Shown: piece by piece, positions 7,578-16,598 of the stretch | Layout of the letters: each line of letters starts with the position of its first letter | Position numbering within the stretch: the stretch's first letter is position 1 | Made by a program: the position numbers and the translations under genes | The notes under the pieces: model-generated | What the model was told of the DNA's origin: nothing | Databases searched by the model: none | The model's input: the letters and a program-made list of their open reading frames with translations, nothing else | Source: an uncultured Bacteroidota bacterium | Lineage (GTDB): Bacteria > Bacteroidota > Bacteroidia > Flavobacteriales > Flavobacteriaceae | DNA length: 64,000 nucleotides | NCBI GenBank assembly: GCA_902512065.1 | Contig: CABXHU010000003.1 | Location: 62,001 to 126,000, forward strand | Reading direction: 5' to 3'

Positions 7578-9501
7578 TTAACTTAAACTCGGAATAACTT
7601 CCTTTATTTGATTTAATAGACATAAAATATATACCGTTATCAAAGCTAGTAAGATCAATTAAATTATTTCCAAAATTTAATTTTCCGTCTACTATTTTTT
7701 GTCCAATTACATTAAACACTTGATATTCTAAATTGTTTTCTTGAGATGTAATGTTAAAAATTCCATTTGAAGGATTTGGGAATAAAGATATTTTTATATC
7801 ATCTACATCATTAATTCCAAGATTTTCAACAATATTAACTGTGTAGTCTTGAACTTCACCATATGAGAAATCATCGCACGGATTTGTTAGAACATCACCG
7901 CCAGTAACATCTATAGCTTTTGCCCTTAATGTATGCTGACCCACATTTGCATCGTTTGGTATGGTAAGCACAAAACTTTCTAATGCTCCATAGGAAGCAA
8001 ATGTATCATCTATTAACAATTCATTTGAATCAAATTCGCCATTATCATCAAAATCAATCCATACAGCAAAACCTTCGCCATTCGCAATATATGCTTGGCT
8101 TCCTATACCCCAAAGATGCATAGCTTGTACAGTATAAACATTCTCTCCGGATGATCTGCTTAAATCAGTAGAGAGGTTTCTTCTATCTGAATATCCAAGG
8201 GGATTTGTAGCAGGCTCAGTGTTACATCCAGTACCACCATCATCTACATTTATAGTATTCAAAATAAATTGTTTAATTCCATCTAAATTGCATGATCCTG
8301 CTGCAGGCTGGCAGTAATTTAACACATATATTACTTCTGAAATTGAATTATTTGAATTGTCTTGGTCAGTTGAAAGATTAGTATATGCTGTTATTACATA
8401 TGAGTCTTGAATATTAGATAAATCTACTGTTGTATTAAATGAATAATCAGTAGAATTTCCAGGTTCAATAGAGCCAGAATAATTTTCTGTAATCGCCGTA
8501 TTGGAATCAATCTGATATGAAACATCAAATCCTGAAACAGTATTATCTCCAAAGTTAGTTATTGTAACATTTACTGTTTCATTTGATGAAAATGATTGAG
8601 ATGTTGGAGAATTTATTGAAGTAATACCGATGTCATAGTCTAGTAGGTCTAATGTTGGGGTAGTAGAGGTGCCATTGATGATTTCTTCATATGTTTCAGT
8701 AATAAATGCTACAATTTCAAGATCCTCAAAAACTGTATCGACTCCATTATAGTCAGACGGGATACTATATGTATATGTTCTGTCAATGAAACTGTCTGAA
8801 CTAGTGGTATTAACTTCTTCACCCCATTGCCCTGTTAAAAAATCAACTAACCTATGTTCATGATTATATGTGCTGCTCCCTGCAGCAAAAGATGAACCAG
8901 TTTGAGGGCCAATAGTGTTGTTCTGTAAAATAGCTACATTTAGGTAGTTTGTACTTGCTGGACTATCAGCTGTATAATATGCTTCTACATGAACAGTTAG
9001 TGTATTTGATTCATAATCAATTGTAGCCTCAGCACCAACATTAACATATGCACTTTGAGTTAATAATTCATCTACTGATTGTGTAAATGGGTTAGAATAA
9101 GATACACCGTTTCCATTATTCCAGGCTAATCCTATTCCTGTATCACCATTTGAACTTGCATTAGAAAAATATTGTCTATTCACAGTTCCGGAAGGATATG
9201 AGCTTATTGAAGCTTGACTTGCCAATGCAGTCCCCCATTGAGTTCTATAATCTGGTTGGCCAGTACCAGGAGTCGAATAGCTTCCTGTATGAATTTTTAT
9301 AACAAAAACATCATCTGGATTATTGTCTATTAAATATTGGACAATCGAATGGCCCATTGGACAATATTGACAATTCATTCCAGTGTATTCCTCAATTATT
9401 GCATTTTTATTTTCTGGATTTGTAGAAACAATTGTTTGAGCTAAAACATAGTTAAAACTAAATAATAGAAGAGTAGTAATTAAAATACATTGTTTTTTCA
9501 T
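7567..9501 (-). CDS. Secreted Omp28-type thioredoxin-fold protein with T9SS type A sorting domain
   Basis: The 644-residue product begins with a signal peptide ending near residue 21 (VLAQ). An Omp28-like thioredoxin-fold domain (about 30-275) has a CxxC at C44/C47 in GMNCQYCPMG. A CARDB-like immunoglobulin fold follows (about 285-390), then a GEVEDY-type domain with the motif YGEVQDYTV (about 395-560), and a type A sorting domain (about 570-644) with FPNPSNGIFNI and DNGIYFMSI. The last marks export through the type IX system and attachment to the cell surface or release. Extracellular disulfide chemistry is likely from the CxxC, but its substrate is unknown. Its terminator lies inside the convergent rsmG. 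Confidence 0.88.
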   Translation of the reverse strand: MKKQCILITTLLLFSFNYVLAQTIVSTNPENKNAIIEEYTGMNCQYCPMGHSIVQYLIDNNPDDVFVIKIHTGSYSTPGTGQPDYRTQWGTALASQASISSYPSGTVNRQYFSNASSNGDTGIGLAWNNGNGVSYSNPFTQSVDELLTQSAYVNVGAEATIDYESNTLTVHVEAYYTADSPASTNYLNVAILQNNTIGPQTGSSFAAGSSTYNHEHRLVDFLTGQWGEEVNTTSSDSFIDRTYTYSIPSDYNGVDTVFEDLEIVAFITETYEEIINGTSTTPTLDLLDYDIGITSINSPTSQSFSSNETVNVTITNFGDNTVSGFDVSYQIDSNTAITENYSGSIEPGNSTDYSFNTTVDLSNIQDSYVITAYTNLSTDQDNSNNSISEVIYVLNYCQPAAGSCNLDGIKQFILNTINVDDGGTGCNTEPATNPLGYSDRRNLSTDLSRSSGENVYTVQAMHLWGIGSQAYIANGEGFAVWIDFDDNGEFDSNELLIDDTFASYGALESFVLTIPNDANVGQHTLRAKAIDVTGGDVLTNPCDDFSYGEVQDYTVNIVENLGINDVDDIKISLFPNPSNGIFNITSQENNLEYQVFNVIGQKIVDGKLNFGNNLIDLTSFDNGIYFMSIKSNKGSYSEFKLIKN

Positions 9502-9517
9502 TTTTGTGATTTTTTTT

Positions 9518-9525
9518 CAAATATA
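9518..9525 (-). promoter_or_regulatory. Bacteroidetes -7 box for the T9SS Omp28-like gene
   Basis: On the minus strand this is TATATTTG, a full TAnnTTTG match, with 16 bases between it and the ATG at 9501. Confidence 0.5.
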
Positions 9526-9567
9526 AGGAGATTTGTTTATTTTTATATTAATTAAAACATTGATATA

Positions 9568-10335
9568 ATGAACTATAAGAATTTGCACTCTCTTTTATTT
9601 GCTTTATTATTTATAAACACATACAATCTTTCTTCACAGGTTGTGTATGCATTATCAGTTGAATCTCCTGAAGGAGTTGAGTATACTGATAATCAAACAA
9701 TAGAATTTTCAGAACTTACATATCCTGAAGCTTCACTTGGATTTTTAATACGAAATTTAACCTCTGAGGTAATTGGCGTTAGAATTGAAGTTGAATCAAT
9801 GGAAGGAACTGATGGAAGTATGATGGAATTGTGTTTTGGGCTTTGCTATTCTGGTATAACTGCAGGAACTTCTTATCCCGACAATAATGCTCAACCCAAT
9901 GTAGATATTAATCCAGGAGAAACACAGTCAACTGCTGGAGATCATTTTTTTAATTCTGACCCTGGTGATGGTACCACCCCAATTGAGTATACGTTTAAAT
10001 TTTATATTGCGGATGAAGATGGAAATCCTGTTGTATCACAAGCTGAACTAATTACTGAATTCAGACTAAACTATGTGTATAGTCCAACGATGAATGTTAA
10101 TTATCTTAATCAGATTGAGGGAACGATATCTCATTCTAATGGCAGATTAAAAATTCATTCTGAAAAACAGTATCAACTTAATATATATGATGTAAGAGGA
10201 TCTTTAATTTTAGAAAAGAAAATTGAAATAGGAGATAATTACATTAATTCATCAATGATATCAAATCATTTGTATTTACTGAATTTTAGAGAAGAAAATG
10301 GCAATTTAATATCTAAGAAAATAATCTTGAATTAA
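9568..10335 (+). CDS. Small secreted protein with T9SS type A sorting domain
   Basis: This 255-residue protein has a signal peptide (about residues 1-23), a beta-rich middle and a C-terminal type A sorting region (about 185-255: KIHSEKQYQLNIYDVRGSLI and the final KKIILN). The middle carries a close cysteine pair, C89 and C93, in ELCFGLCYSG, which could be a disulfide. I do not recognise the N-terminal domain. Its position among two Omp28-like proteins, TlpA and a DUF6029 barrel suggests it is a partner in the same envelope redox group; this is inference from context. Its stop codon overlaps that of the convergent DUF6029 gene. Confidence 0.8.
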   Translation: MNYKNLHSLLFALLFINTYNLSSQVVYALSVESPEGVEYTDNQTIEFSELTYPEASLGFLIRNLTSEVIGVRIEVESMEGTDGSMMELCFGLCYSGITAGTSYPDNNAQPNVDINPGETQSTAGDHFFNSDPGDGTTPIEYTFKFYIADEDGNPVVSQAELITEFRLNYVYSPTMNVNYLNQIEGTISHSNGRLKIHSEKQYQLNIYDVRGSLILEKKIEIGDNYINSSMISNHLYLLNFREENGNLISKKIILN

Positions 10336-11975
10336 AAAGAATGAGTAAGGTTTAGGTTAAAACCATTACTCTCAGGCACAAATCTACAGACTCCACCAAT
10401 ACATATAAGCCCACCTCTTTGTCTTCCATAGTTTAAGCTTATTCTAGTGCTGTTTTTTGAATAACTACCACCTAGATTATAGTAATGTACTTTATCAGCT
10501 CCTCCATAATTCCATCCATCTGAAACAAAAAGATTTACAGTTGATGAAATACCATATTCATATACAAGACCTAGCCAGTTTTTTCTATCATTCTTAGTCC
10601 AAAGATGTTGGATTACCCCTCTAGAAGATTTTCCATTTGCATGAAGATAATTCGCTTCAATAACTCCAACTTTTGCTTTTATATCTCCTTGAACTCCAAG
10701 AGGTCCACCTAAGGTAATCCCTTTATCTACAATCACATCTAAAAAGGTTATGGCGGTTCTTAATTTAGAATTCCACCTATTTTTTATCTCCAAGTTTAAA
10801 TCTCTATAATATCTTGGTCCATTTCCAATAAATTTTACATTATATGAGTTGTCTTCATTAAATGTAGATTCTATACCACTCCAGTATGAAAAATTAAAAG
10901 CAATTTTTGTTTTATATTTTCCAAGGAAATTATCTTTTTCAAAGGTGTAGTAAAAATCGTTTTGAAAACCTACTTCACCTGATCTTTTCTCAATAGAATT
11001 CATTACCAGTCTAGGTTGTGAATTGTATACATAAATATTAGTTAATAGATAGTCTTGTTGCTTGCTAAGAGTAGGAGTGAAGCTTAATGTTTTTTGATTG
11101 TAGATATTGCCTTCTGCTAGCCTATCACTATAGAAGTTAAAATTTTCTAGCCTTCTAAATGTCGTATTTAATCCAATTCCCTTTTTAGAATATCCAAAAT
11201 CAACCTGTAAGGCAGTTCCATCATATAGTCTATTAGATACTAGGGTATTTTCGTTAGCAATCACATCAGGATCTTTAATTGCACCCTCTATGCTAAGAGA
11301 AAAATTACCTGAATACATATTCAATCTACCTCCATAGGCTGATACATTTGATGGAATAGAATCATTAGATCCATTTTCTTGATATCTATTTACAATACTA
11401 GTGCCAATTGATAAATCAGTATCTTTTAGATTAAGCATTTGATTTAAACTTATTTCAGTGTTTAATCCTTGCATAGTTGATTCAGTGTAATTAAATCCAT
11501 CTCTTTGTTGACCAACTAATGCAGTTAATTCAATATCATCTGATGGATAATATTTTAATCTAACTCCTTTAATGGCATTATTTATGCCTAGTTGACGATC
11601 CTCCCATGATCTAAAAATCAATCCGTTACCAAACTGCTCATAAAAAGATCCTACTGTTACATCGCTTTTTTCGTTTTGCACCTTAATAAAGTAATTGGTT
11701 ATTTTATTTTGATTATCAAGCTCTGGATAAAATCCTAGAAGTGAACTAGGCAAGTAACCTTCATATTGAATGCCTGCTAAAATATTGTTTGTTTGATAGT
11801 TGATTTGAAAATAATTATTTGATCTAAAGTTATCTTCTGGAGATAAAAATCCTATAGATTCATCATCTTGTAATAATTGTGAATTACTTTCAAAACTACC
11901 ATATATATAGGGCTGGTCTTGAGAATAAATGATTGTAAAGAAAAATAGAAATATTATAAAAAATATATTTTTCAT
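10332..11975 (-). CDS. DUF6029-type outer-membrane beta-barrel protein
   Basis: The 547 residues start with a signal peptide (MKNIFFIIFLFFFTIIYSQ) and continue as a long series of amphipathic strands ending in FNLNLTHSF, the terminal phenylalanine usual for outer-membrane barrels. I assign it to DUF6029 from overall composition and from its recurring position beside TlpA and Omp28-like genes in Bacteroidetes. Typical segments are YGSFESNSQ near the N-terminus, FYEQFGNGLIFRSWEDRQLG and GGPLGVQGDIK. A pair CIGGVC sits near the C-terminus. The start overlaps the tlpA stop by four bases (ATGA), so the two are translationally coupled. Molecular function is unknown. Confidence 0.7.
   Translation of the reverse strand: MKNIFFIIFLFFFTIIYSQDQPYIYGSFESNSQLLQDDESIGFLSPEDNFRSNNYFQINYQTNNILAGIQYEGYLPSSLLGFYPELDNQNKITNYFIKVQNEKSDVTVGSFYEQFGNGLIFRSWEDRQLGINNAIKGVRLKYYPSDDIELTALVGQQRDGFNYTESTMQGLNTEISLNQMLNLKDTDLSIGTSIVNRYQENGSNDSIPSNVSAYGGRLNMYSGNFSLSIEGAIKDPDVIANENTLVSNRLYDGTALQVDFGYSKKGIGLNTTFRRLENFNFYSDRLAEGNIYNQKTLSFTPTLSKQQDYLLTNIYVYNSQPRLVMNSIEKRSGEVGFQNDFYYTFEKDNFLGKYKTKIAFNFSYWSGIESTFNEDNSYNVKFIGNGPRYYRDLNLEIKNRWNSKLRTAITFLDVIVDKGITLGGPLGVQGDIKAKVGVIEANYLHANGKSSRGVIQHLWTKNDRKNWLGLVYEYGISSTVNLFVSDGWNYGGADKVHYYNLGGSYSKNSTRISLNYGRQRGGLICIGGVCRFVPESNGFNLNLTHSF
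10335..10371 (-). terminator. Possible terminator overlapping the DUF6029 stop codon
   Basis: Bases 10343-10353 and 10360-10371 form a stem (GAGTAA with TTACTC and GGTTT with AAACC, one bulged base) with a 6-base loop. On the minus strand it is followed by CATTCTTTTTAA, whose T run runs into the stop codon. The shape fits an intrinsic terminator, but the tail is short and the position is odd. Confidence 0.3.
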
Positions 11976-12457
11976 TCTTTAGAAAGTTTTTTGAGTTTTT
12001 CAAAAAGTTCATATTCATCCCCATTTCTATAACCAGTATGTTGGTATAGGATTTTATTGTTTTTAACAATTATTGTTTCAGGAATTGCAGATGCTCCTAA
12101 TGCCCTTTTTAAATTTTGATTTGTATCAAGGAGTATATTATGTTCCCATCCTTTTCCATTTACTAATGCTTTTGCTCTTTTTACTGATCTACTATCATCT
12201 ACAGATATAGCATAAACTTCAAAATCAACTTCAGTTCTCCACTCGTCATATAGCTCATTTATTGCATCTAACTCTTTAATACATGGCACACACCATGTTG
12301 CCCAAAGAGATATTACCGCAATCTTATCATTTGAGCTTAATTCAGTTACACTTACCTTGTCACCTTCAAATGTTTTAAGGCTGATATTAGGAAGTGTTTT
12401 TTGTGAAAATCCAGTAATTGATATTAGAAAAACAGATAAGAAAATAAGATTCCTCAT
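11972..12457 (-). CDS. TlpA-like periplasmic thioredoxin
   Basis: The 161-residue protein has a signal peptide (MRNLIFLSVFLISITGFSQ) and one AhpC/TSA-Redoxin domain. The active site is WATWCVPC (C56, C59), followed by YAISVDD and the cis-proline loop AIPETI. TlpA-like proteins act in the periplasm as thiol-disulfide reductants, for example for cytochrome maturation or outer-membrane substrates. It is first in an operon with the DUF6029 barrel and overlaps it by four bases. Nearby cysteine-bearing exported proteins (7567-9501, 9568-10335, 12553-13587) are plausible partners, though this is inference. Confidence 0.92.
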   Translation of the reverse strand: MRNLIFLSVFLISITGFSQKTLPNISLKTFEGDKVSVTELSSNDKIAVISLWATWCVPCIKELDAINELYDEWRTEVDFEVYAISVDDSRSVKRAKALVNGKGWEHNILLDTNQNLKRALGASAIPETIIVKNNKILYQHTGYRNGDEYELFEKLKKLSKE

Positions 12458-12522
12458 AAGATATAATTTACTGTAAAGATAGTTTTGTTTTTAATTATAA
12501 TTATAAATATTTCAAAAATATG

Positions 12523-12530
12523 TAAATTTG
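12523..12530 (+). promoter_or_regulatory. Bacteroidetes -7 box for the Omp28-like lipoprotein gene
   Basis: TAAATTTG matches TAnnTTTG, with 22 bases between it and the ATG at 12553. Confidence 0.5.
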
Positions 12531-12552
12531 GCCTCAACTATAAGCAATTCCC

Positions 12553-13587
12553 ATGAACTCATTTATAAGGTATTCTACAATTTTACTTATGCTTATAATC
12601 ACATTAAGCTGTAGTAAAACTGAATCTTTTTTTTATGAGGTTGTCGAGCCTGAAATTGTAACTGGCTTATCAATTCATTCATCATATCTAAGAAATCAAC
12701 AGGTTACTTTTGAAGTTTTTGATTCAGAGGGTAACAATATTACAATGGACTCTAATTTTATTGTTGATGGCACATCAATTGTAGGAAATCAAATCAGTTA
12801 TCCTGAAATAGGAACTCATGAGGTATTTGCTGAGTATAGTATTGAGTCAACACTCTATAATAGTGACACAAAAACATTTAATATTGTTGTTCCAAAAACA
12901 CGCGTTGTTTTAGAAGATTATACAGGAACCTGGTGTGGATATTGTCCAAATGTTAGCCATGCTATTGATGAAGTGCGTATGATTACAGACGATATTTCAG
13001 TTGTAGCTATTCATTATGGAGACGAAATGACAATTTCAACAGGAATTGATCTTATAAATGAATTTAATATTAGCGGTTATCCAACAGCAAGAATAAATAG
13101 AACAACGGATTGGCCATATCCATATAACTCAAGCCAGATTGAATCACTAATTGAAGCTGATAATTCAATTGCTATTTCGATTGATAGTAATACTAATTGG
13201 CCTTTGTTACAAGTTCAGCTTAGAGTTGTTTCTGAGCAAGATCTTAGTGACCATAAAATAATTGCCTATTTAGTAGAGGATAATTTAATCTATGACCAGA
13301 CCAATTATTATAATTTCGATCAGAATAGTTACTTCTATGGAATGGGAAATCCAATAGTAGATTTTATTCATAACGATGTGCTAAGACACTCATTTACAGA
13401 TGCTATAGGAAATCCTATGGAGAATCCCACTATGGCATTGACAGATAATTTTTATAATTATTCTTTTGAAATCGATTCTGAATTTTCTCCAGAAAATTTA
13501 GGAATAGTTGTGATGGTAGTGAATCAAAATAACACTGCAATTAATTCACAATTTTCAACAATAAATTCTTTCCAGGATTTTAACTAA
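12553..13587 (+). CDS. Omp28-related outer-membrane lipoprotein with CxxC thioredoxin-like site
   Basis: The 344 residues begin with a lipoprotein signal (LMLIITLSC, lipid-attached cysteine C20). A beta domain follows at about 30-112, then an Omp28-type thioredoxin-fold domain starting at VVLEDYTGTWCGYCPN with C128/C131. Unlike the 644-residue relative at 7567-9501 it has no type IX sorting domain, so it should be anchored to the outer membrane by lipid. Omp28 proteins are described in Porphyromonas as surface proteins; enzymatic activity is not established for this group. The gene ends one base before the convergent pruA stop. Confidence 0.85.
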   Translation: MNSFIRYSTILLMLIITLSCSKTESFFYEVVEPEIVTGLSIHSSYLRNQQVTFEVFDSEGNNITMDSNFIVDGTSIVGNQISYPEIGTHEVFAEYSIESTLYNSDTKTFNIVVPKTRVVLEDYTGTWCGYCPNVSHAIDEVRMITDDISVVAIHYGDEMTISTGIDLINEFNISGYPTARINRTTDWPYPYNSSQIESLIEADNSIAISIDSNTNWPLLQVQLRVVSEQDLSDHKIIAYLVEDNLIYDQTNYYNFDQNSYFYGMGNPIVDFIHNDVLRHSFTDAIGNPMENPTMALTDNFYNYSFEIDSEFSPENLGIVVMVVNQNNTAINSQFSTINSFQDFN

Positions 13588-15219
13588 CTAGTCTTTAGCA
13601 AGAAAAGGATACCTGTAGTCTTTTGGGGTAACAAATGTTTCTTTTATTAATCTAGGAGAGACCCATCTTAATAGATTTAACATACTTCCAGCTTTATCAT
13701 TAGTTCCTGAGCTTCTCGCTCCACCAAATGGTTGTCTTCCAACTACAGCACCTGTTGGTTTGTCATTTACATAAAAGTTTCCAGCAGAATTTCTTAATGC
13801 TTTTGTTACTTTTTCAATTACATTCCTATCTTTTGCTAAAACAGCACCAGTTAATGCATATTTAGTACTGGTGTCAATTAAATTTAATGTTTTATCAAAG
13901 TCTTTATCATCATATACATATACTGTCATTACTGGACCAAAAATTTCTTCTCTCATTGAAACATAATTAGGATCTTCAACTAACAAGAGGGTTGGTTCAA
14001 CGAAATATCCTTTTGATTTATCGTAAGATCCACCAGCTACAACCTTAACTTTTGAATCAGCCTTAGCATCATCAATGTATCTCGCAATTTTGTCAAATGA
14101 ACTTTCATGAATTACAGCCGTAACAAAATTACTTAGATCTTCAGGTGATCCCATAGAAATAGATTTGAGATCTTCAATTACATTTTCTTTTACCTCATTC
14201 CAAATTGATTTTGAAATGTATCCTCTGGAGGCAGCACTACATTTTTGACCTTGAAACTCATATGCTCCTCTTGTAATTGCTGTAGATACTTCTTTAGGAT
14301 CTGCAGATTTATGTGCAAGAATAAAATCTTTTCCACCAGTTTCTCCAACAATTTTTGGATAGGTTTTATAATTTGAAATATTGCTACCAATTTTTTTCCA
14401 GAAACTATTAAATACTGTAGTTGATCCTGTAAAATGTAGTCCTGCAAAAGCACTGCTTTCCAATACCTTATTTGAAATCATTTCTGGATCCCCATAAACA
14501 GCATTTATAACTCCATCGGGAAGTCCTGCTTCTTTAAATACATCAATTATAATTTTTGCAGAGTATACTTGACTATCACTAGGTTTCCAAACCACTACAT
14601 TTCCTAACATTGCCATTGAAGCCGCTAGGTTTCCAGCAATAGCAGTAAAATTAAATGGGGTAACAGCATAAACAAAACCTTCTAGAGGCCTGTATTCTAC
14701 ACGATTCCAAGCGTCAGAATCACTATCGGGTTGATTTTTATATATATCAGTAACATATTGAACATTAAATCTTAAGAAATCTATAAATTCACACGCGGCA
14801 TCAATTTCAGCTTGATGAACAGTTTTAGATTGCGCAATCATAGTTGCAGCATTGATTTTTGATCTGTATGGGCCAGCAATAAGCTCAGCTGCTTTAAGAA
14901 ATATTGCAGCTCTATTTTCCCAAGACATATTTTCCCAACTTTCTTTAGCTTCTAATGCAGTTGAAATGGCTTGATCTACGTGAGATTCATTAGCTAAATA
15001 ATATTTACCTACTATATTTTTATGATCATGAGGAGGTGAAATAGAGTTAGTTTCATCTGATTTAACATCTTTCCCATTGATGTACATAGGAATTTCAATG
15101 GTTTTCTTAATCATCTTTTTATATGTATCCAATACTTCTTTCCTCTCACTTGAACCTGGAGAATATGACTTAACAGGTTCATTTATAGGTGTTGGAACTT
15201 TGAAAAATCCTGTACTCAT
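13588..15219 (-). CDS. pruA: L-glutamate gamma-semialdehyde (1-pyrroline-5-carboxylate) dehydrogenase
   Basis: This 543-residue aldehyde dehydrogenase oxidises glutamate semialdehyde to glutamate with NAD+, the second step of proline degradation. Length and motifs fit the stand-alone P5C dehydrogenase: the N-terminal NEPVKSYSPGS segment, TPFNFTAIAGNL, VVWKPSD for nucleotide binding, GETGGKDF with the general-base glutamate, and the catalytic cysteine in FQGQKCSAASR. There is no proline dehydrogenase domain and no separate putA-type gene in the window. It is the last gene of a minus-strand run that includes apaG and the T9SS plug gene. Confidence 0.95.
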   Translation of the reverse strand: MSTGFFKVPTPINEPVKSYSPGSSERKEVLDTYKKMIKKTIEIPMYINGKDVKSDETNSISPPHDHKNIVGKYYLANESHVDQAISTALEAKESWENMSWENRAAIFLKAAELIAGPYRSKINAATMIAQSKTVHQAEIDAACEFIDFLRFNVQYVTDIYKNQPDSDSDAWNRVEYRPLEGFVYAVTPFNFTAIAGNLAASMAMLGNVVVWKPSDSQVYSAKIIIDVFKEAGLPDGVINAVYGDPEMISNKVLESSAFAGLHFTGSTTVFNSFWKKIGSNISNYKTYPKIVGETGGKDFILAHKSADPKEVSTAITRGAYEFQGQKCSAASRGYISKSIWNEVKENVIEDLKSISMGSPEDLSNFVTAVIHESSFDKIARYIDDAKADSKVKVVAGGSYDKSKGYFVEPTLLLVEDPNYVSMREEIFGPVMTVYVYDDKDFDKTLNLIDTSTKYALTGAVLAKDRNVIEKVTKALRNSAGNFYVNDKPTGAVVGRQPFGGARSSGTNDKAGSMLNLLRWVSPRLIKETFVTPKDYRYPFLAKD

Positions 15220-15282
15220 AATTAAAATATTTAGCTGTTAATTTTTTGTGAATTTACAATTTATTTTTCGAGAAATAAATTA

Positions 15283-15669
15283 TTAGTTCATTGCAAAGGG
15301 TGCACTTAATTTAAAAGTAGGAATGGCTACATCAAATTTTTTGGTTGTAGAAAAATCAACCATTTTGTAATAACCATACATTGCTCCAAATGGAGAAAGG
15401 AGTAAACATCCAGAACTATAGCTGTGAGATTCCCCTGGTTTTATTACAGGTTTTTGTCCAATTACCCCTTGACCATCTAACTCTTGTTCTTGATTAAGTG
15501 AATCTAAAATAACCCAATGACGTGAGTTTAATTGAACTAAATCCTTACTGCAATTTTCAATAGTCACTTTATATTTAAAGGCATAATGAGTTTTATTGTT
15601 TTTATAAAATGTTCCTTCAAAATCTGTTTTGACTGAAATTTTTATTCCTCTTGTGACTTGTTGAACCAT
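15283..15669 (-). CDS. apaG: ApaG domain protein
   Basis: The 128 residues form a single ApaG (DUF525) domain, a fibronectin-III-like beta sandwich. Family segments are YAFKYKVTIEN, SRHWVILDS, GQGVIGQKPVIKPGESHSYSSG and GAMYGYYKM. ApaG has been linked to cobalt and magnesium homeostasis in Enterobacteria and related domains occur in F-box proteins, but its biochemical role is unresolved. Gene order beside pruA is conserved in many flavobacteria as far as I recall. Confidence 0.93.
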   Translation of the reverse strand: MVQQVTRGIKISVKTDFEGTFYKNNKTHYAFKYKVTIENCSKDLVQLNSRHWVILDSLNQEQELDGQGVIGQKPVIKPGESHSYSSGCLLLSPFGAMYGYYKMVDFSTTKKFDVAIPTFKLSAPFAMN

Positions 15670-15753
15670 AGTTTTAAATACTATTTTAAATGTATAAAAA
15701 ATAATAATATTTAGCTATTAATTTTTTAGAAGAAAATCAACTAAATTTTTAAT

Positions 15754-15924
15754 TTATTGATTTTTATTTTTTATAAGTATAAATAACCATATAATATATA
15801 ATACTGATGCTGGAATTATAATAATTGATAAGTCAATATATTCTGCAGTTTGAAGAATTAAGCCAGTTAAGACTAATATTGATGTAATAATAAATAATGA
15901 GCGATTATATAAAAGTTTTTTCAT
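15754..15924 (-). CDS. Small two-helix membrane protein (56 aa)
   Basis: A 56-codon frame starting MKKLLYNRSL fills most of the gap between apaG and the DUF4440-like gene. It encodes two hydrophobic segments (about residues 10-25 and 32-52) and ends in a short basic tail (IKNKNQ). It follows the upstream gene by 24 bases on the same strand. I do not recognise a family. Its size and topology match the 56-residue protein at 16410-16580 in the same run, although the two sequences are not obviously alike. Support comes from its intact frame, membrane-like composition and operon position. Confidence 0.6.
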   Translation of the reverse strand: MKKLLYNRSLFIITSILVLTGLILQTAEYIDLSIIIIPASVLYIIWLFILIKNKNQ

Positions 15925-15948
15925 ACTTACAAGTTACGATAATTTATA

Positions 15949-16413
15949 TTATTTCGCAGCAGATGTATGGTCGCTAATAATAAGCCATTTGTTATTTATT
16001 TTTTTCCAAAATAAAGTAAAATGTCCATAACTATCTTCTGTAGATCTTGTTAAATAATATTCGCCTATTAAAAAGGCAACATCAGAAGAAACTGATCGTA
16101 TTTTGTTTACAGTGAATTTTAGCTGACCCATTGTTTGAGTATCAGGATAGTTTTTTAGATATCTATTTCTAGTTTCATTCCAGCCATAAACAGGACCAGA
16201 TTTTCCTGAAAAAACTAATTCATCAGATTTTATGTAACCTTCCATAAATGAATTGATATCCCCACTATTCCAAGCATTTTCTTGAAATTCCATTACTTTC
16301 ATTATAGCTAAAGAATCTTTTGCAGAAATAGATTTTATAGACATAGTATCATCATAAGATACTTGCCCAAAAGAAACAAGAGGAATAAATAGTAATAGTA
16401 TTAGCTTTTTCAT
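15949..16413 (-). CDS. Exported DUF4440/SnoaL-like (NTF2-fold) protein
   Basis: The 154-residue protein has a signal peptide (MKKLILLLFIPLVSFGQ) followed by one NTF2-like domain of the DUF4440 or SnoaL type. Typical features are FQENAWNSGDINSFMEGY at the start of the cone-shaped fold, YGWNETRNRYLKNYP, and the final strand GHFTLFWKKINNKWLI. Such domains bind small ligands or act as accessory subunits, and no catalytic residue can be named. The start overlaps the stop of the upstream 56-residue membrane protein by four bases (ATGA), indicating coupled translation. Confidence 0.8.
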   Translation of the reverse strand: MKKLILLLFIPLVSFGQVSYDDTMSIKSISAKDSLAIMKVMEFQENAWNSGDINSFMEGYIKSDELVFSGKSGPVYGWNETRNRYLKNYPDTQTMGQLKFTVNKIRSVSSDVAFLIGEYYLTRSTEDSYGHFTLFWKKINNKWLIISDHTSAAK

Positions 16414-16580
16414 TTCATTTTTTTAAATGAATAAAATGCTCCTGATAAAGCAGACAATATTAAAAATATAGTGATAGACTTGTGTCTATTAATTGGAAGA
16501 TCAGAAAATAATCCATATATGGATATTATTATATAAACAATACAAAGAATAAACAGTAATAGGTAAAGTGTTTTTGTCAT
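16410..16580 (-). CDS. Small two-helix membrane protein (56 aa)
   Basis: The ATG at 16580 gives 56 residues beginning MTKTLYLLLF. Two hydrophobic segments (about 3-25 and 37-52) flank a polar loop (LPINRHKS), and the protein ends in KKMK. An in-frame TTG at 16595 would add five residues but is a weaker start. It overlaps the following DUF4440-like gene by four bases and starts 18 bases after the plug-protein stop. Family and function are unknown. It may be a membrane partner of its neighbours. Confidence 0.65.
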   Translation of the reverse strand: MTKTLYLLLFILCIVYIIISIYGLFSDLPINRHKSITIFLILSALSGAFYSFKKMK

Positions 16581-16598
16581 ACCTACAATATACAATAA

